Positions 26,069 through 34,682 are shown, counted from the stretch's first letter. The stretch is 64,000 bases of DNA from an uncultured Acidobacteriota bacterium (GCA_902826605.1 CADEFM010000004.1:124001-188000), one strand, 5' to 3'. Numbers and translations: made by a program. Notes: generated from the sequence alone by a model not told the origin.

Positions 26069-27007
26069 CTAGACGACGTGCACGCCGGGTGCGATCTGCG
26101 TGCCGGGATCGGCGAATGCCACGCGAACGTAAGCCATCGCCACCGTTTTGCCGAGCGAAGGTGAGTACGCGGAGCTGACGATTTCGGCGGCGTCTGCCTC
26201 TCCCGATTTCAGCTTCGTTCCCACTGCCGGAGGCTGATCGGAATCGATTTCCAACCGCCGCAGCACGCGGTGAATCTTGGCTTGGGCTCGGACGCGCTCG
26301 ACGATCTCCTGGCCTAGATAGCAACCCTTGTTGAAGTGCACGGCGTTCAACTGGCCCGTCTCCTGAACCAGGTAACGTTCCGTGATTTCCTCGCCGTAGC
26401 GCGGGCGCCCATGTTCGATGCGAACGGTGCGGACCTGTTCCGGCGTGGCTTCGGGAACTTGGCCGAGCAGGCGGATAAAGTCTTCTTTGCCCTCCAACGG
26501 AAAAATCACGGCGAATCCCTGCGACCCCGTGGAGTTCACACGCGCGATCACTCGCTCACCCCACGCTTTTGTGGAATAGGGAACGTCCGGCAACTCCGCG
26601 CCCAGTGCCTCTAGTACTGCCGCTGCGCCGGGGCCTTCGATGGCGATCTCCGCCGTTACCTCGGTCGTGTCAGCCAGGGTCACGTCGTCGGCGATGATGT
26701 AACGGTCCAGGTGCTCAAAGACTTTGCGCCGGATTTCGGGCTCCGTGTCCAACAAGAAATGATCTTCAAAACAAAAAAGATTTACGTCCGCCAGAATGCG
26801 GCCCTGGGCATTCAGGAAGAAAGCATAGCAGCCATCGCCTGGCCGCATTTGTTCCACATGCTGCGTGGTCATGGCGTGCAACAGGCGCGCACGGTCTTCG
26901 CCCGCGGCACGGATTCGGCCTCGCGCGGCGAGATCAATCCACGCGGCGCTCTCGCGCAAGGCTTTGTAACCGTCGTCCACACCCATACCGGCGGACCCGC
27001 CCTTCAT
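26069..27007 (-). CDS. ygfZ: YgfZ/GcvT-like folate-binding protein (Fe-S cluster assembly)
   Basis: 312 residues with the T-protein-like fold and the YgfZ/Iba57 signature NKGCYLGQEIVER (K227-G-C229-Y-x-G-Q-E), plus YAFFLNAQGRILADVNLFCF and RIEHGRPRYGEEITE. Bacterial YgfZ uses folate and the signature cysteine to help mature certain [4Fe-4S] enzymes such as MiaB. The start ATG at 27007 is chosen because it overlaps the stop of the upstream membrane protein as ATGA, with a second possible ATG at 26986. Forms an operon with that gene. Confidence 0.92.
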   Translation of the reverse strand: MKGGSAGMGVDDGYKALRESAAWIDLAARGRIRAAGEDRARLLHAMTTQHVEQMRPGDGCYAFFLNAQGRILADVNLFCFEDHFLLDTEPEIRRKVFEHLDRYIIADDVTLADTTEVTAEIAIEGPGAAAVLEALGAELPDVPYSTKAWGERVIARVNSTGSQGFAVIFPLEGKEDFIRLLGQVPEATPEQVRTVRIEHGRPRYGEEITERYLVQETGQLNAVHFNKGCYLGQEIVERVRAQAKIHRVLRRLEIDSDQPPAVGTKLKSGEADAAEIVSSAYSPSLGKTVAMAYVRVAFADPGTQIAPGVHVV

Positions 27008-27360
27008 GCCATCGTGAGGAATCTGAGGTAAGCCGAAATCGCCAGCACCAGCGCTCCGGAAATCACCACGCCCACCAACGCCCGCCGCTTCCCGCGATAC
27101 GTCAGGATCACCGCGAAGATGTGCAGGGCCAGTAAAACCTTGATGCCAAACCATGCATGATAGTGCGGCGGGAAGCTACTTCTGCGCATGAAATTCATGA
27201 TTCCCGAGACCAGGATTCCACCGATGGCGGTGTAAGCCACTCGTTTAAATCCAGGGGCGAGATCTCCAGCGAAAGCCACTGCGTAAAATACGCCCCCTAA
27301 AAGTACGGCCATTGAGGCGATGTGCAGCCAGCGTAGAATCACGGGCAGAAGGGCATCCAT
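27004..27360 (-). CDS. Four-helix membrane protein, CopD-like
   Basis: 118 residues with four hydrophobic segments (about 6-28, 40-58, 68-88, 94-114). It begins MDALLPVILRWLHIASMAVLLGGVFYAV, with the R-W-x-H-x5-LGG pattern, and has YHAWFGIKVLLALHIFAVILTYRGKRR in the third helix. Histidines within helices suggest heme b or copper coordination, as in CopD-type and related integral-membrane proteins. Function unknown. Translationally coupled to ygfZ through ATGA. Confidence 0.7.
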   Translation of the reverse strand: MDALLPVILRWLHIASMAVLLGGVFYAVAFAGDLAPGFKRVAYTAIGGILVSGIMNFMRRSSFPPHYHAWFGIKVLLALHIFAVILTYRGKRRALVGVVISGALVLAISAYLRFLTMA

Positions 27361-27512
27361 ACCCTGAGTATACAGTTAGCCGCCCAGCGGCCCTCGAAAA
27401 GGCGTTTGCGATTACAGGCCCCACATTCTCTCACGCTTGGTAGTAATCTATACAGAGGTGTGGGGTGGAGTATCCGCGACCGTAAACAAATTTTGACGCA
27501 CAAGGAGATTGT

Positions 27513-28508
27513 ATGAAAAGCAAGTTCGAGATGATCGTCATCGCGCTAGCGCTCATCGTGACCGCGGGCGTCGTCATGGCCGCGGACGTTCCGCCGCCAT
27601 GGGCTTATGGATTTGTAGGTCCGGTTCCCTCGGGTACGCCGCAAGCGCCGGTCCCCGGTCCAGCGGCTCCTCAACCCGACACCAGCCTGAAGAGCCTGCC
27701 AGGCAGCAGCTCGCAGTTCACACGCGCGCAGATCTCCAACCGCTACGGTCCCGCCGACTGGTACCCGGGCGATCATCCGCAAATGCCGCCCGTTGTGGCC
27801 AAAGGCAAGGAGCCGCAAGTTTGGGCGTGCTCGCTGTGCCACTACCCGAACGGCAAAGGCCGTCCTGAGAACGCGGGCGTATCGGGTTTGCCTAACTCGT
27901 ATTTCATCCAGACGATGAAGGATTTTCAGGCCGACAACCGTAAGACCTCGGATCCCCGCAAGGCCAACACCAACGTCATGACCAACATCGCCAAGGGTAT
28001 GTCGGATGACGAAATCAAGGCGGCCGCCGAGTATTTCGGATCCATGAAGTGGACGCCATGGATCAAAGTGGTGGAAAGCGCAACGGCGCCTAAGACACGG
28101 CCCGCCGGTGGCATGTTCCTCATGGAAGGTACGGAAAAGGAACCTCTGGGCGCCCGCATTATCGAAACTCCAGATGATGCCGAGGGAACCGAAATCCTGC
28201 GCAATCCCCGCTCGGGATTCACCGCGTACGTGCCAGTTGGCAGCCTCAAGAAGGGTGAAGCTTTGGTAAAAACCGGCGCAGGAAAGACGGTTCAGTGCGG
28301 CGTTTGTCACGGCGCGGACCTCCGTGGTATGGGACCCGTGCCACCGCTGGCGGGCCGCTCACCCAGCTATCTGGTGCGCCAGATGTTCGACATGAAACAG
28401 GGCAATCGCAAAGGCCAGTGGACTGAGCTGATGAAGCCAGTCGTTGCGAATCTGAGCGATGACGATATGCTGAACATCGCAGCTTACAGCACTTCGATGA
28501 TGCCGTAA
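27513..28508 (+). CDS. Periplasmic diheme cytochrome c
   Basis: 331 residues with a strong AAGGAG site 6 bases before the ATG. Signal peptide to about residue 24 (VVMAA), a Pro-rich linker, then two c-type domains: CSLCH at 106-110 (followed by YPNGKGRPENAGVSGLP) and CGVCH at 262-266 (followed by GADLRGMGPVPPLAGRSPSYLVRQM). Each domain carries methionines suitable as axial ligands (MTNIAKGMSDDEI; MKPVVANLSDDDM). The paired-domain layout resembles cytochrome c4, lengthened by an inserted region of about 100 residues. It would carry electrons in the periplasm. A hairpin follows the stop. Confidence 0.92.
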   Translation: MKSKFEMIVIALALIVTAGVVMAADVPPPWAYGFVGPVPSGTPQAPVPGPAAPQPDTSLKSLPGSSSQFTRAQISNRYGPADWYPGDHPQMPPVVAKGKEPQVWACSLCHYPNGKGRPENAGVSGLPNSYFIQTMKDFQADNRKTSDPRKANTNVMTNIAKGMSDDEIKAAAEYFGSMKWTPWIKVVESATAPKTRPAGGMFLMEGTEKEPLGARIIETPDDAEGTEILRNPRSGFTAYVPVGSLKKGEALVKTGAGKTVQCGVCHGADLRGMGPVPPLAGRSPSYLVRQMFDMKQGNRKGQWTELMKPVVANLSDDDMLNIAAYSTSMMP

Positions 28509-28516
28509 TTTTGAGT

Positions 28517-28546
28517 TCCGCCGCAGTCCCGGTGGGCTGCGGCGGA
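28517..28546 (+). terminator. Hairpin after the diheme cytochrome gene
   Basis: TCCGCCGCAG (28517-28526) pairs perfectly with CTGCGGCGGA (28537-28546) around a 10-base loop, 9 bases after the stop codon. It lacks a T run, so it may stabilise the 3' end or terminate with help. Confidence 0.6.
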
Positions 28547-28644
28547 GCTTCCCTCGTGGACCTCCCCGCCTTTCTTCATCCGCACATCTGTGCGTTCTCT
28601 CGCTCGGTTCCAGCGAGTCTCTTTGTAACATTGAAAAGAGTCCC

Positions 28645-28974
28645 ATGCGCACCATCCTCCTCCTCATCGTTTCCAATACATTCATGACGTTTGCCTGGTA
28701 TGGTCACTTGAAGCATCGCAGCGCGCCACTCATCTCGGCCATTCTGGTGAGTTGGCTTATCGCGCTTGGCGAGTATTGCTTTCAGGTTCCTGCCAATCGG
28801 TTGGGCTACGGTGAGTTTACTGGCTACCAACTCAAGATCATCCAAGAAGTCATCACGCTGGTCGTATTCGTCGTTTTCGCCTACGCCTATTTAGAGGAGC
28901 CGCTGAAGTGGAATCACGTCGCTGCTTTCGGGTTCCTCGCCGCTGCTGTTATTTGCGCGTTTTGGGGCCGGTAA
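28645..28974 (+). CDS. DUF486 family small membrane protein
   Basis: 109 residues, four hydrophobic helices. The sequence has the DUF486 markers: NTFMTFAWYGHLKH near the start, W-L-I-A-L-G-E-Y-C-F-Q-V-P-A-N-R in the second third and FAYAYLEEPLKWNHVAAFGFL near the end. The fold is a half-size relative of drug/metabolite transporters (EamA-like). No substrate is known. ATG at 28645 with AAAGAG upstream. A hairpin repeat follows it before pgsA. Confidence 0.88.
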   Translation: MRTILLLIVSNTFMTFAWYGHLKHRSAPLISAILVSWLIALGEYCFQVPANRLGYGEFTGYQLKIIQEVITLVVFVVFAYAYLEEPLKWNHVAAFGFLAAAVICAFWGR

Positions 28975-28992
28975 CGCAAGCCTCGGAGAAGA

Positions 28993-29026
28993 ATTCGGGG
29001 ACAGGGCTAGTCGCCTGTCCCCGAAT
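28993..29026. repeat. Perfect 13-bp inverted repeat, REP-like
   Basis: ATTCGGGGACAGG (28993-29005) and CCTGTCCCCGAAT (29014-29026) pair fully around an 8-base loop, 18 bases after the DUF486 stop. No T tract follows. The GGGGACAG/CTGTCCCC core resembles REP-type elements mobilised by REP-associated tyrosine transposases, but only one copy is seen here, so this identity is tentative; it may serve as a terminator. Confidence 0.55.
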
Positions 29027-29056
29027 CTGGCGTGTGGGCTATGATGATTACACCGG

Positions 29057-29710
29057 ATGAACGGGCCGAATCTCCTCACCCTTTTACGAATTTTCTTCGT
29101 GCCGCTGCTGGTAGCTGCGCTGCTCGGCGAATCGCCCTGGTCGCAGTTTGTCGTGTCGCGCGAGACCTTCGCGCTGGGCATCTTCCTGGCCGCCGCCGCT
29201 ACCGATTTGCTGGACGGTTATCTGGCCCGCCGGTGGGGACAAATCACCACTGTCGGCACGCTGCTCGATCCCATCGCTGACAAGCTGCTCATCTCCGCCG
29301 CGCTCATCTCGCTGGTGGAAATTCGCCAGGTGCAAGCGTGGATGGTGATCCTGATCATCGGGCGCGAATTCGCCGTCTCGGGTCTGCGCTCCATCGCCGC
29401 TTCGGCTGGTTACACCATTGAGGCGAGCGAGCTCGGCAAAACCAAAATGGTGGCGCAGGTGGTGGCCATCGCGCTAGTGATCGCCGCGATCCGCTGGCCC
29501 GCGATGCAACAAGCCGCGTTGCTGGCGATGTGGGCCGTGGTGCTGTTCGCGCTGGCCTCCGCAGCGGATTATTTCCGCAAATTCTGGGGCGTGGTGGATG
29601 AGCACGTAAAACTGCGGCGTCGCCGTGAATTACTGGCCTTGCAGCGCCAGGAGCGTAAGCGTAAGCGCGCCGCTATTGCGGAATCCGCAAAAGTCGGCAG
29701 TCAGGTCTGA
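29057..29710 (+). CDS. pgsA: CDP-diacylglycerol--glycerol-3-phosphate 3-phosphatidyltransferase
   Basis: Makes phosphatidylglycerol phosphate, the committed step to phosphatidylglycerol and cardiolipin. 217 residues with several membrane helices. The CDP-alcohol phosphotransferase motif D-x2-D-G-x2-A-R-x8-G-x3-D-x3-D is complete: DLLDGYLARRWGQITTVGTL followed by LDPIADK. N terminus MNGPNLLTLLRIFFVP is typical of PgsA. The C-terminal 35 residues are a basic cytoplasmic tail (LRRRRELLALQRQERKRKR), longer than in E. coli. The start ATG at 29057 lacks a strong ribosome site. Confidence 0.95.
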   Translation: MNGPNLLTLLRIFFVPLLVAALLGESPWSQFVVSRETFALGIFLAAAATDLLDGYLARRWGQITTVGTLLDPIADKLLISAALISLVEIRQVQAWMVILIIGREFAVSGLRSIAASAGYTIEASELGKTKMVAQVVAIALVIAAIRWPAMQQAALLAMWAVVLFALASAADYFRKFWGVVDEHVKLRRRRELLALQRQERKRKRAAIAESAKVGSQV

Positions 29711-30251
29711 AGCACGACCGTCCTCTCTATAGTGAGAGCGGTGAACTTACGTCATCGTTAGCCCCGCTGGATCTCGGCAGAGTGGAAGGCCGTCGCGGGG
29801 CTAGAGTGCGGTACAGTCGCGTTGGATTGAATCCACCCTCCATGCCCATGGAGTGGCTAGATTTCGCATTCCACTCCTGTAAGAACCAGCAACCTTTAGA
29901 ATCACGCCAGTCCGCGGGAGTGGGTGCGTTTTGGCAAAATGCGGATGGCGGATTTGTGGTCCGGTGGCTGGTCCCGTAATGTGGCGTGGTACGACGTGGT
30001 CCACCATTGAGTATCCGATCTCATCAGCGACGCGGATACAACTCGGCCACAATTGTCCGCGACTCGATCCGGGGAAAGCTCTCCAAAGGGGCACATGCAG
30101 AGTACAACTGCTCGAATAGGAGTTCTGGCCTAATACGTAGGCCTCGAAAATTTCTCGCGGGGCTCGACGGGTCCCGGACGACCAATTGCCCGATGTGTTC
30201 TGAGCCAGCGCCATTCCGTCAGGGTGATTGCATCGGTTGAATTCAATGGCC
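29711..30251. other. Gene-free stretch upstream of the Mrr-type nuclease
   Basis: No convincing coding frame here: the short open frames have no ribosome site and odd composition. One structure stands out: TAGCCCCGC (29759-29767) pairs with GCGGGGCTA (29795-29803) around a 27-base loop. The stretch is unusually long for this gene-dense window and precedes the nuclease gene, so it may be an insertion boundary or the relic of lost genes. Confidence 0.5.
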
Positions 30252-30280
30252 TTGCGGAGGTGAACAGTCGAGGATATATA
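30252..30280 (+). promoter_or_regulatory. Candidate promoter for the Mrr-type nuclease, near-leaderless
   Basis: TTGCGG (30252-30257), 17 bases, TATATA (30275-30280). A start point 6-7 bases downstream would fall about 5 bases before the ATG at 30292, consistent with the absence of any Shine-Dalgarno sequence for this gene. Confidence 0.45.
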
Positions 30281-30291
30281 CTGATCTAGTT

Positions 30292-31485
30292 ATGGCACGC
30301 GCCCCCTACCGCGTAGTGATCCTGTGCTGGCAGTGTGGCATCAAGAAGGTCCTCTTGATGCCGCTGGAACTGCAAAATTTAGTTTGCGATTCATGTAGGA
30401 AAGTCTTGGAATTCCATAAGGAAGTCCCGTGTCCCCATTGTGGGAAGACGCTGCCTGGTTTAGCTCTCGCCACAGTGGGAACTACGAAGGGGATGGCTGA
30501 CGTACACTGCGGACGCTGTAAAGGGCATCTTGCAGATGCTATACCGTTGGAACCGCTCAAGGAGCGCCTCCTACTACGGCTACTTTTCTGGAACAAATAT
30601 CGTAAGATCCGCGACGACTATCGAGAATTGTCGAGATCGTGGTCACTCCAGTCCGCGCGGCGAATCCGAGACGAGGCAGGGGAAGTCCAACCGGACACCG
30701 GCATTAGCTCGGAGCGATTAGGATCCGCTCTCAGAGCGAGCCGACAACTTGTTGTTGAACGCCACGAACAATTGTTACAGAAACACGCACAACATGTAAC
30801 AGTGTTTTTGAACAAGGCACAACGGGGCGTGTGGCTTGACGAGTACGGTGACGAGGTACAGGATTCCGTTGGAGACGAAATTGACCGCTTGATCGACAAG
30901 ATCCTTGAAAGGGAAAACGTCGATCCAGATCTGGCTTATTCAATTGAATTTCTCGCTCGTTGCCATCCAAGCATGGCCCAATGCTACTCATATTGGTGGC
31001 TCCATGATGAACTGAGGCGACGCTTTTTTGCCCATTACCAAGCGCGAGATAGTTCGTTTGCGCCAGACATCGAGATCGACTACATGTCCGGTATTGAATT
31101 CGAAGATTGGCTGATCGCATCGATCAGGTCAGTCGGAGTAGACCAAGTTGTCCCAACCAAGGGAAGTGGTGATCAGGGTGCCGATGTTATTGTTAGGCAT
31201 CGCAATAGGACGCTTGTGATACAGGCAAAGCGTTACGGCCAGCGAGTTGGCAATGATTCGGTTCAACAAGCGCATGCGGCGAAGGCAATTTATGGTGCGC
31301 ATGAAGCGTGGGTGGTGACGAACTCCACATTCACCAAATCAGCACGCGAGGCCGCGACGCACACGGGTGTAAGACTCGTCGAAGGGTTTCAGGTCCGGAA
31401 TATTGGAACGCTGGTTGCCGAGAGCATGGGGGTTAAGGCTTTAAGTAAACTGCGTCCTGAGGCTTCGGACGCTCAGCAACTCTGA
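30292..31485 (+). CDS. Mrr-type restriction endonuclease-fold protein with two N-terminal zinc ribbons
   Basis: 397 residues. N terminus: two four-cysteine zinc ribbons (C12, C15, C32, C35 and C47, C50, C73, C76). Middle, about 85-260: helical and charged, unassigned. C terminus, about 263-385: Mrr_cat PD-(D/E)xK nuclease with E269 (SGIEFEDWL), D298 (GSGDQGADVIV) and the Q311-A-K313 variant (TLVIQAKRY), then VTNSTFTKSAREAA. Mrr-type enzymes cut modified or foreign DNA. The base composition is visibly more A/T-rich than in flanking genes and no methylase or helicase is adjacent, so it looks like an acquired stand-alone defence gene. Activity is inferred from conserved catalytic residues. Confidence 0.88.
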   Translation: MARAPYRVVILCWQCGIKKVLLMPLELQNLVCDSCRKVLEFHKEVPCPHCGKTLPGLALATVGTTKGMADVHCGRCKGHLADAIPLEPLKERLLLRLLFWNKYRKIRDDYRELSRSWSLQSARRIRDEAGEVQPDTGISSERLGSALRASRQLVVERHEQLLQKHAQHVTVFLNKAQRGVWLDEYGDEVQDSVGDEIDRLIDKILERENVDPDLAYSIEFLARCHPSMAQCYSYWWLHDELRRRFFAHYQARDSSFAPDIEIDYMSGIEFEDWLIASIRSVGVDQVVPTKGSGDQGADVIVRHRNRTLVIQAKRYGQRVGNDSVQQAHAAKAIYGAHEAWVVTNSTFTKSAREAATHTGVRLVEGFQVRNIGTLVAESMGVKALSKLRPEASDAQQL

Positions 31486-31779
31486 TCTCTGCGAGATTCG
31501 CCTACGTGATCGAATTTTCCAAATGTTCCCATAGCCGGTACGATCAGGGTCGAAATGAACTCGACGGTTGATGACGATTGCTGATCTTTCGCCAGCGTGA
31601 GGCTCCGAGATTCGGCTGATGTGCGTGATTTCAAGGTCGAAGCGTTGCGAATTTGAAAGTTTGTAAAGCACCACCAGCTTGTTATCGACTGAGATGACCC
31701 GGAAGTCGTTCCATCCGTGGGGAAACGGAGCGATTTTAACGGTGTGATTAACCAGCCCGAGCAGTTGATCGCGGACCAT
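31441..31779 (-). CDS. Hypothetical protein convergent with the nuclease gene
   Basis: 112 residues from the ATG at 31779, which has GGGGA 6 bases upstream (an ATG at 31800 is also in frame). Sequence reads MVRDQLLGLVNHTVKIAPFPHGWNDFRVISVDNK and on through a beta-rich region to a basic tail. The composition is protein-like but no family is recognised. Its last 45 bases lie opposite the 3' end of the Mrr-type gene. The shared position and base composition suggest it belongs to the same acquired segment. Confidence 0.5.
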   Translation of the reverse strand: MVRDQLLGLVNHTVKIAPFPHGWNDFRVISVDNKLVVLYKLSNSQRFDLEITHISRISEPHAGERSAIVINRRVHFDPDRTGYGNIWKIRSRRRISQRSELLSVRSLRTQFT

Positions 31780-31837
31780 GCCTAATCCCCACTGCATCAT
31801 AACGGTTACATGCTAGCATTTTTGGAGGAGCCCTCAT

Positions 31838-32299
31838 ATGGCCACTTACAAGTTTCGAGTCAACGGTGGACCGGTCACGGTCGATTCTTGGGATCCGGAG
31901 CAGCCGCTCCTGTACATCTTGCGCAACTCGCTAGGACTGCACGGAGCCAAGTTCGGCTGCGGGCTCGGTCAGTGCGGCGCTTGCACCGTGTTGCTGGATG
32001 GCAAGGCCGTGCGCTCCTGCCTCACTCCGGTGAAACAAGTCGTGGGCCGCGCGGTCACAACCCTTGAAGGGCTCGGCACGCCGGAAAAACCGGACGTCGT
32101 GCAAGCCGCCTTTATTGCGGAGCAGGCCTCTCAGTGCGGCTATTGTACCAACGGCATGATCATGACGGCGAAGGCGCTGCTGGCGCAAACGCCGCATCCC
32201 ACGCTGGAGCAGGTCAAGACCGGCATGGCCGGCAATCTGTGCCGTTGCGGCACACACACACGAATCCTGGATGCGGTGATGCGCGTGGCGAAGGCATAG
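31838..32299 (+). CDS. iorA: [2Fe-2S] subunit of a molybdenum hydroxylase (isoquinoline 1-oxidoreductase alpha type)
   Basis: 153 residues with a strong GGAGGAG site. Two cluster domains: a plant-ferredoxin-like motif CGLGQCGACTVLLDGKAVRSC and the helical domain CGYCTNGMIMTAKALL with NLCRCGTHTRI. This is the small subunit of xanthine-oxidase-family enzymes of two-subunit type (IorA, also nicotinate and aldehyde dehydrogenases). It moves electrons from the Mo centre to an acceptor, usually a cytochrome c. The large subunit follows after 13 bases. The symbol marks family likeness; the substrate need not be isoquinoline. Confidence 0.93.
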   Translation: MATYKFRVNGGPVTVDSWDPEQPLLYILRNSLGLHGAKFGCGLGQCGACTVLLDGKAVRSCLTPVKQVVGRAVTTLEGLGTPEKPDVVQAAFIAEQASQCGYCTNGMIMTAKALLAQTPHPTLEQVKTGMAGNLCRCGTHTRILDAVMRVAKA

Positions 32300-32312
32300 A
32301 GAGGACACTGCC

Positions 32313-34538
32313 ATGAAAAACCAAATTCTTCTCTCTCGCCGCGGCCTTCTGAAATCCGGAGGCGCGTTGATTGTCGGCTTCACGCTCGGCCTGCCGGCTC
32401 GCAACGCCGCTCAGCAGGCATCCGCGCCTGCCGGACGTGCAGGGGCAGCTTCCTCGCAAGACGTCGATAGCTTCATCGCAATCAAAGCCGATGGCAGCGT
32501 CATGCTCCTCACCAGTCACGTGGATGTGGGAACAGGGATCGCGGCGGCGTACTGCCAGATTGCGGCCGAAGAGCTCGGCATCCCCATCGAACGCTTCACC
32601 ATTACAGAAGGCGACACCGCTGTCACACCGGATCATGGTGCGACCGGCGGCAGTTCCGGCATCCCCCGCGGCGGCGTCGATATCCGCTTCGCTGCGGCAA
32701 CTGCGCGCCAGGCGCTGCTGGAATTGGGCGCGAAGCAACTCAATCGTCCGGCGTCCGAACTGACCGTCGCCGGAGGCGAAGTTCGCCCGGCCTCCGGAGG
32801 GCAGGGTGTGACCATAGCGTCCCTTATCGGCGGCAAGCGGTTTTCGCTCAAGGTGAACACGAAAGCCCCCCTGCGGGACCCCGCGACTTACACCGTGGTC
32901 GGCAAACCGGTGCTTCGCACCGAAGTCCCGGGCAAGTGCACCGGCAAGCACGTTTATCTGCACGACTTCACTTTGCCCGCAATGCTGCACGGACGCGTGA
33001 TACGTCCACCATCGTTCGGGGCGAAGCTGCTTTCCGTAGATGACTCCTCGGTTCGCGGCATCCCAGACGTTCGCGTGGTTCGCATTGAAAACTTTCTAGG
33101 AGTGGTGGCCAAGGACGAATGGGCCGCCATCCGCGCATCGCGCGAAATCAAGGCCGCCTGGAACGAATCGCAAGGCCTTCCGGGCAATGACGGATTCGAC
33201 CGTTTCCTGCGCACTGCGCCCGCGGAACCCGATCTTTCCGTGGTGAATCGAGGCAATGCAGCCGTAGCGCTGCCTTCTACCGTCAAAGAACTTTCGGCTA
33301 CGTACTACTGGCCGTTCCAAAGCCACGCTTCCATGGGGCCCTCGTGCTCTGTTGCCGACTACAAGGAAGCGGGCGTGACTACCATCTGGTCATCCACACA
33401 GAATGCATTCGGCCAGCGCGCAACGCTTTCACGCGTGTTCGGCATCCCGCAAGACAAGCTTCGCGTGATTTATCTGGACGGCTCGGGCTCTTACGGAACC
33501 AATGGAGCGAATGACGCAGATGCCGACGCGCTGCTGCTTTCGCGCGGAGTGGGCGCGCCGGTGCGTGTGCAATGGTCAAGACAGGATGAGCTTGGCTGGG
33601 ATCCCAAAGGCCCGGCGCAGCTCTTGGATATGCGCGGCGGCGTCGATGCCAGTGGCAACATTATGGCATGGGATGTTCAAATGTGGCTGCCGAGCGGCCC
33701 GGGCGGCGATCGCGCGCTGCTGGGTCCCGATTCCGCGGGCATGGCCCAGAGTCACGGCCAGGGCGCGGGGCTGATGACGCTGAACGCCGACACGCCTTAC
33801 TCTGCTCCGAATGTGCGCGTTATTGCACACAATCTGAAAGACACCCCGCTGCGCCTTTCGAACCTTCGCGCGCCCGGCAAGATCGCCAATGTGTTCGCAG
33901 CGGAAGGCTTCGCCGATGAAATGGCGGCGGCAGCGGGGATGGACGCGGTCGCTTTTCGGCGCCGTGGTCTAACTGATCCGCGCGCCATCGCGGTGCTGGA
34001 ACGTGCCGCGCAAATGATCGGTTGGCAGGCGCGTCCTTCTCCCAGCCCCGCCGTCGCGCAAGGAAATGTGCTCATCGGCCGCGGCATCGCATACATGCGC
34101 TACAAGCAGGCCGAAAATTATGTGGCCTGCGCGATGGAAGTCGCGGTGGACCGCCGCAACGGACACATCGCCGTGCGCCGGGTGACGTGCGCGCACGATT
34201 GTGGACTCATCATCAACCCCGACGGCCTGCGCAATCAGGTGGAGGGCAACATCATGCAGACCCTCAGCCGCACCCTGCACGAAGAAGTGACGTTCGACCG
34301 TTCCAAAGTCACCAGCGTGGACTGGGTGAGCTATCCCATCCTGCGCTTCCCAGACGCCCCAGCGATTGAGGTGGCGCTGATCAACCATCCGGATCAGCCA
34401 CCCTATGGAGCAGGCGAGGCCGCCGCCGCCCCGGTACCCGCCGCCTTGGCCAACGCGATTTTCGACGCCACCGGAGTGCGTCTCCGCACCGTTCCGTTCC
34501 GTGCGGACCAGCTACGGACAGCGCTCTCCAAGGCGTAA
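32313..34538 (+). CDS. iorB: Molybdopterin-binding large subunit (isoquinoline 1-oxidoreductase beta type), Tat-exported
   Basis: 741 residues with a Tat leader (SRRGLLKSGGALIVGFTLGLPA). The N-terminal part has LLTSHVDVGTGIAAAYCQIAAEELG and TDHGATGGSSGIPRGG-like Mo-cofactor loops, typical of IorB where the domain order is permuted relative to xanthine dehydrogenase. Later motifs: YYWPFQSHASMGPSCSVADY, STQNAFGQRATLSRVFGIP, GSGSYGTNGANDADADALLLSR and RRVTCAHDCGLIINPDGLRNQVEGNIMQ, and the catalytic-glutamate region PYGAGEAAAAPVPAALANAI near the C terminus. Forms a heterodimer with the subunit encoded just upstream. Maturation factors are not adjacent. Confidence 0.93.
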   Translation: MKNQILLSRRGLLKSGGALIVGFTLGLPARNAAQQASAPAGRAGAASSQDVDSFIAIKADGSVMLLTSHVDVGTGIAAAYCQIAAEELGIPIERFTITEGDTAVTPDHGATGGSSGIPRGGVDIRFAAATARQALLELGAKQLNRPASELTVAGGEVRPASGGQGVTIASLIGGKRFSLKVNTKAPLRDPATYTVVGKPVLRTEVPGKCTGKHVYLHDFTLPAMLHGRVIRPPSFGAKLLSVDDSSVRGIPDVRVVRIENFLGVVAKDEWAAIRASREIKAAWNESQGLPGNDGFDRFLRTAPAEPDLSVVNRGNAAVALPSTVKELSATYYWPFQSHASMGPSCSVADYKEAGVTTIWSSTQNAFGQRATLSRVFGIPQDKLRVIYLDGSGSYGTNGANDADADALLLSRGVGAPVRVQWSRQDELGWDPKGPAQLLDMRGGVDASGNIMAWDVQMWLPSGPGGDRALLGPDSAGMAQSHGQGAGLMTLNADTPYSAPNVRVIAHNLKDTPLRLSNLRAPGKIANVFAAEGFADEMAAAAGMDAVAFRRRGLTDPRAIAVLERAAQMIGWQARPSPSPAVAQGNVLIGRGIAYMRYKQAENYVACAMEVAVDRRNGHIAVRRVTCAHDCGLIINPDGLRNQVEGNIMQTLSRTLHEEVTFDRSKVTSVDWVSYPILRFPDAPAIEVALINHPDQPPYGAGEAAAAPVPAALANAIFDATGVRLRTVPFRADQLRTALSKA

Positions 34539-34586
34539 AACGCTCGCTGCGCCACGTCCCGCTAGCAGACGCTCTATACTCGGGGC

Positions 34587-34682
34587 ATGAATCGCTTGGG
34601 CATCCACGCAGACATGGTGACCGAACGCACAATCGGTCCCTGCGTACGCTACGCAGCGCTGAAGGAAGCCGTGGCCGTTTGA
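34587..34682 (+). pseudogene. Short remnant frame before hepT, possible relic of the MntA antitoxin
   Basis: A 31-residue frame beginning MNRLGIHADM and ending ALKEAVAV. Its TGA overlaps the TTG start of the HepT-like gene (TTGA), the coupling expected for an antitoxin-toxin pair. MntA-type nucleotidyltransferase antitoxins are about 100 residues and carry G-S-x10-D-x-D; none of that is present. The start resembles the opening of small nucleotidyltransferases as I recall them, so an internally deleted antitoxin is the likeliest reading, not proven. Confidence 0.4.

Noticed and set aside
27419..27465. CCCCACA...TGTGGGG inverted repeat before the diheme cytochrome gene
   Set aside because: Seven-base arms with a 33-base loop are weak, and no riboswitch-like or terminator features accompany it.
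29782..30240. Several 60-140 codon open frames in the stretch before the Mrr-type gene
   Set aside because: No ribosome sites, frames on both strands overlap, and translations look random; treated as non-coding.
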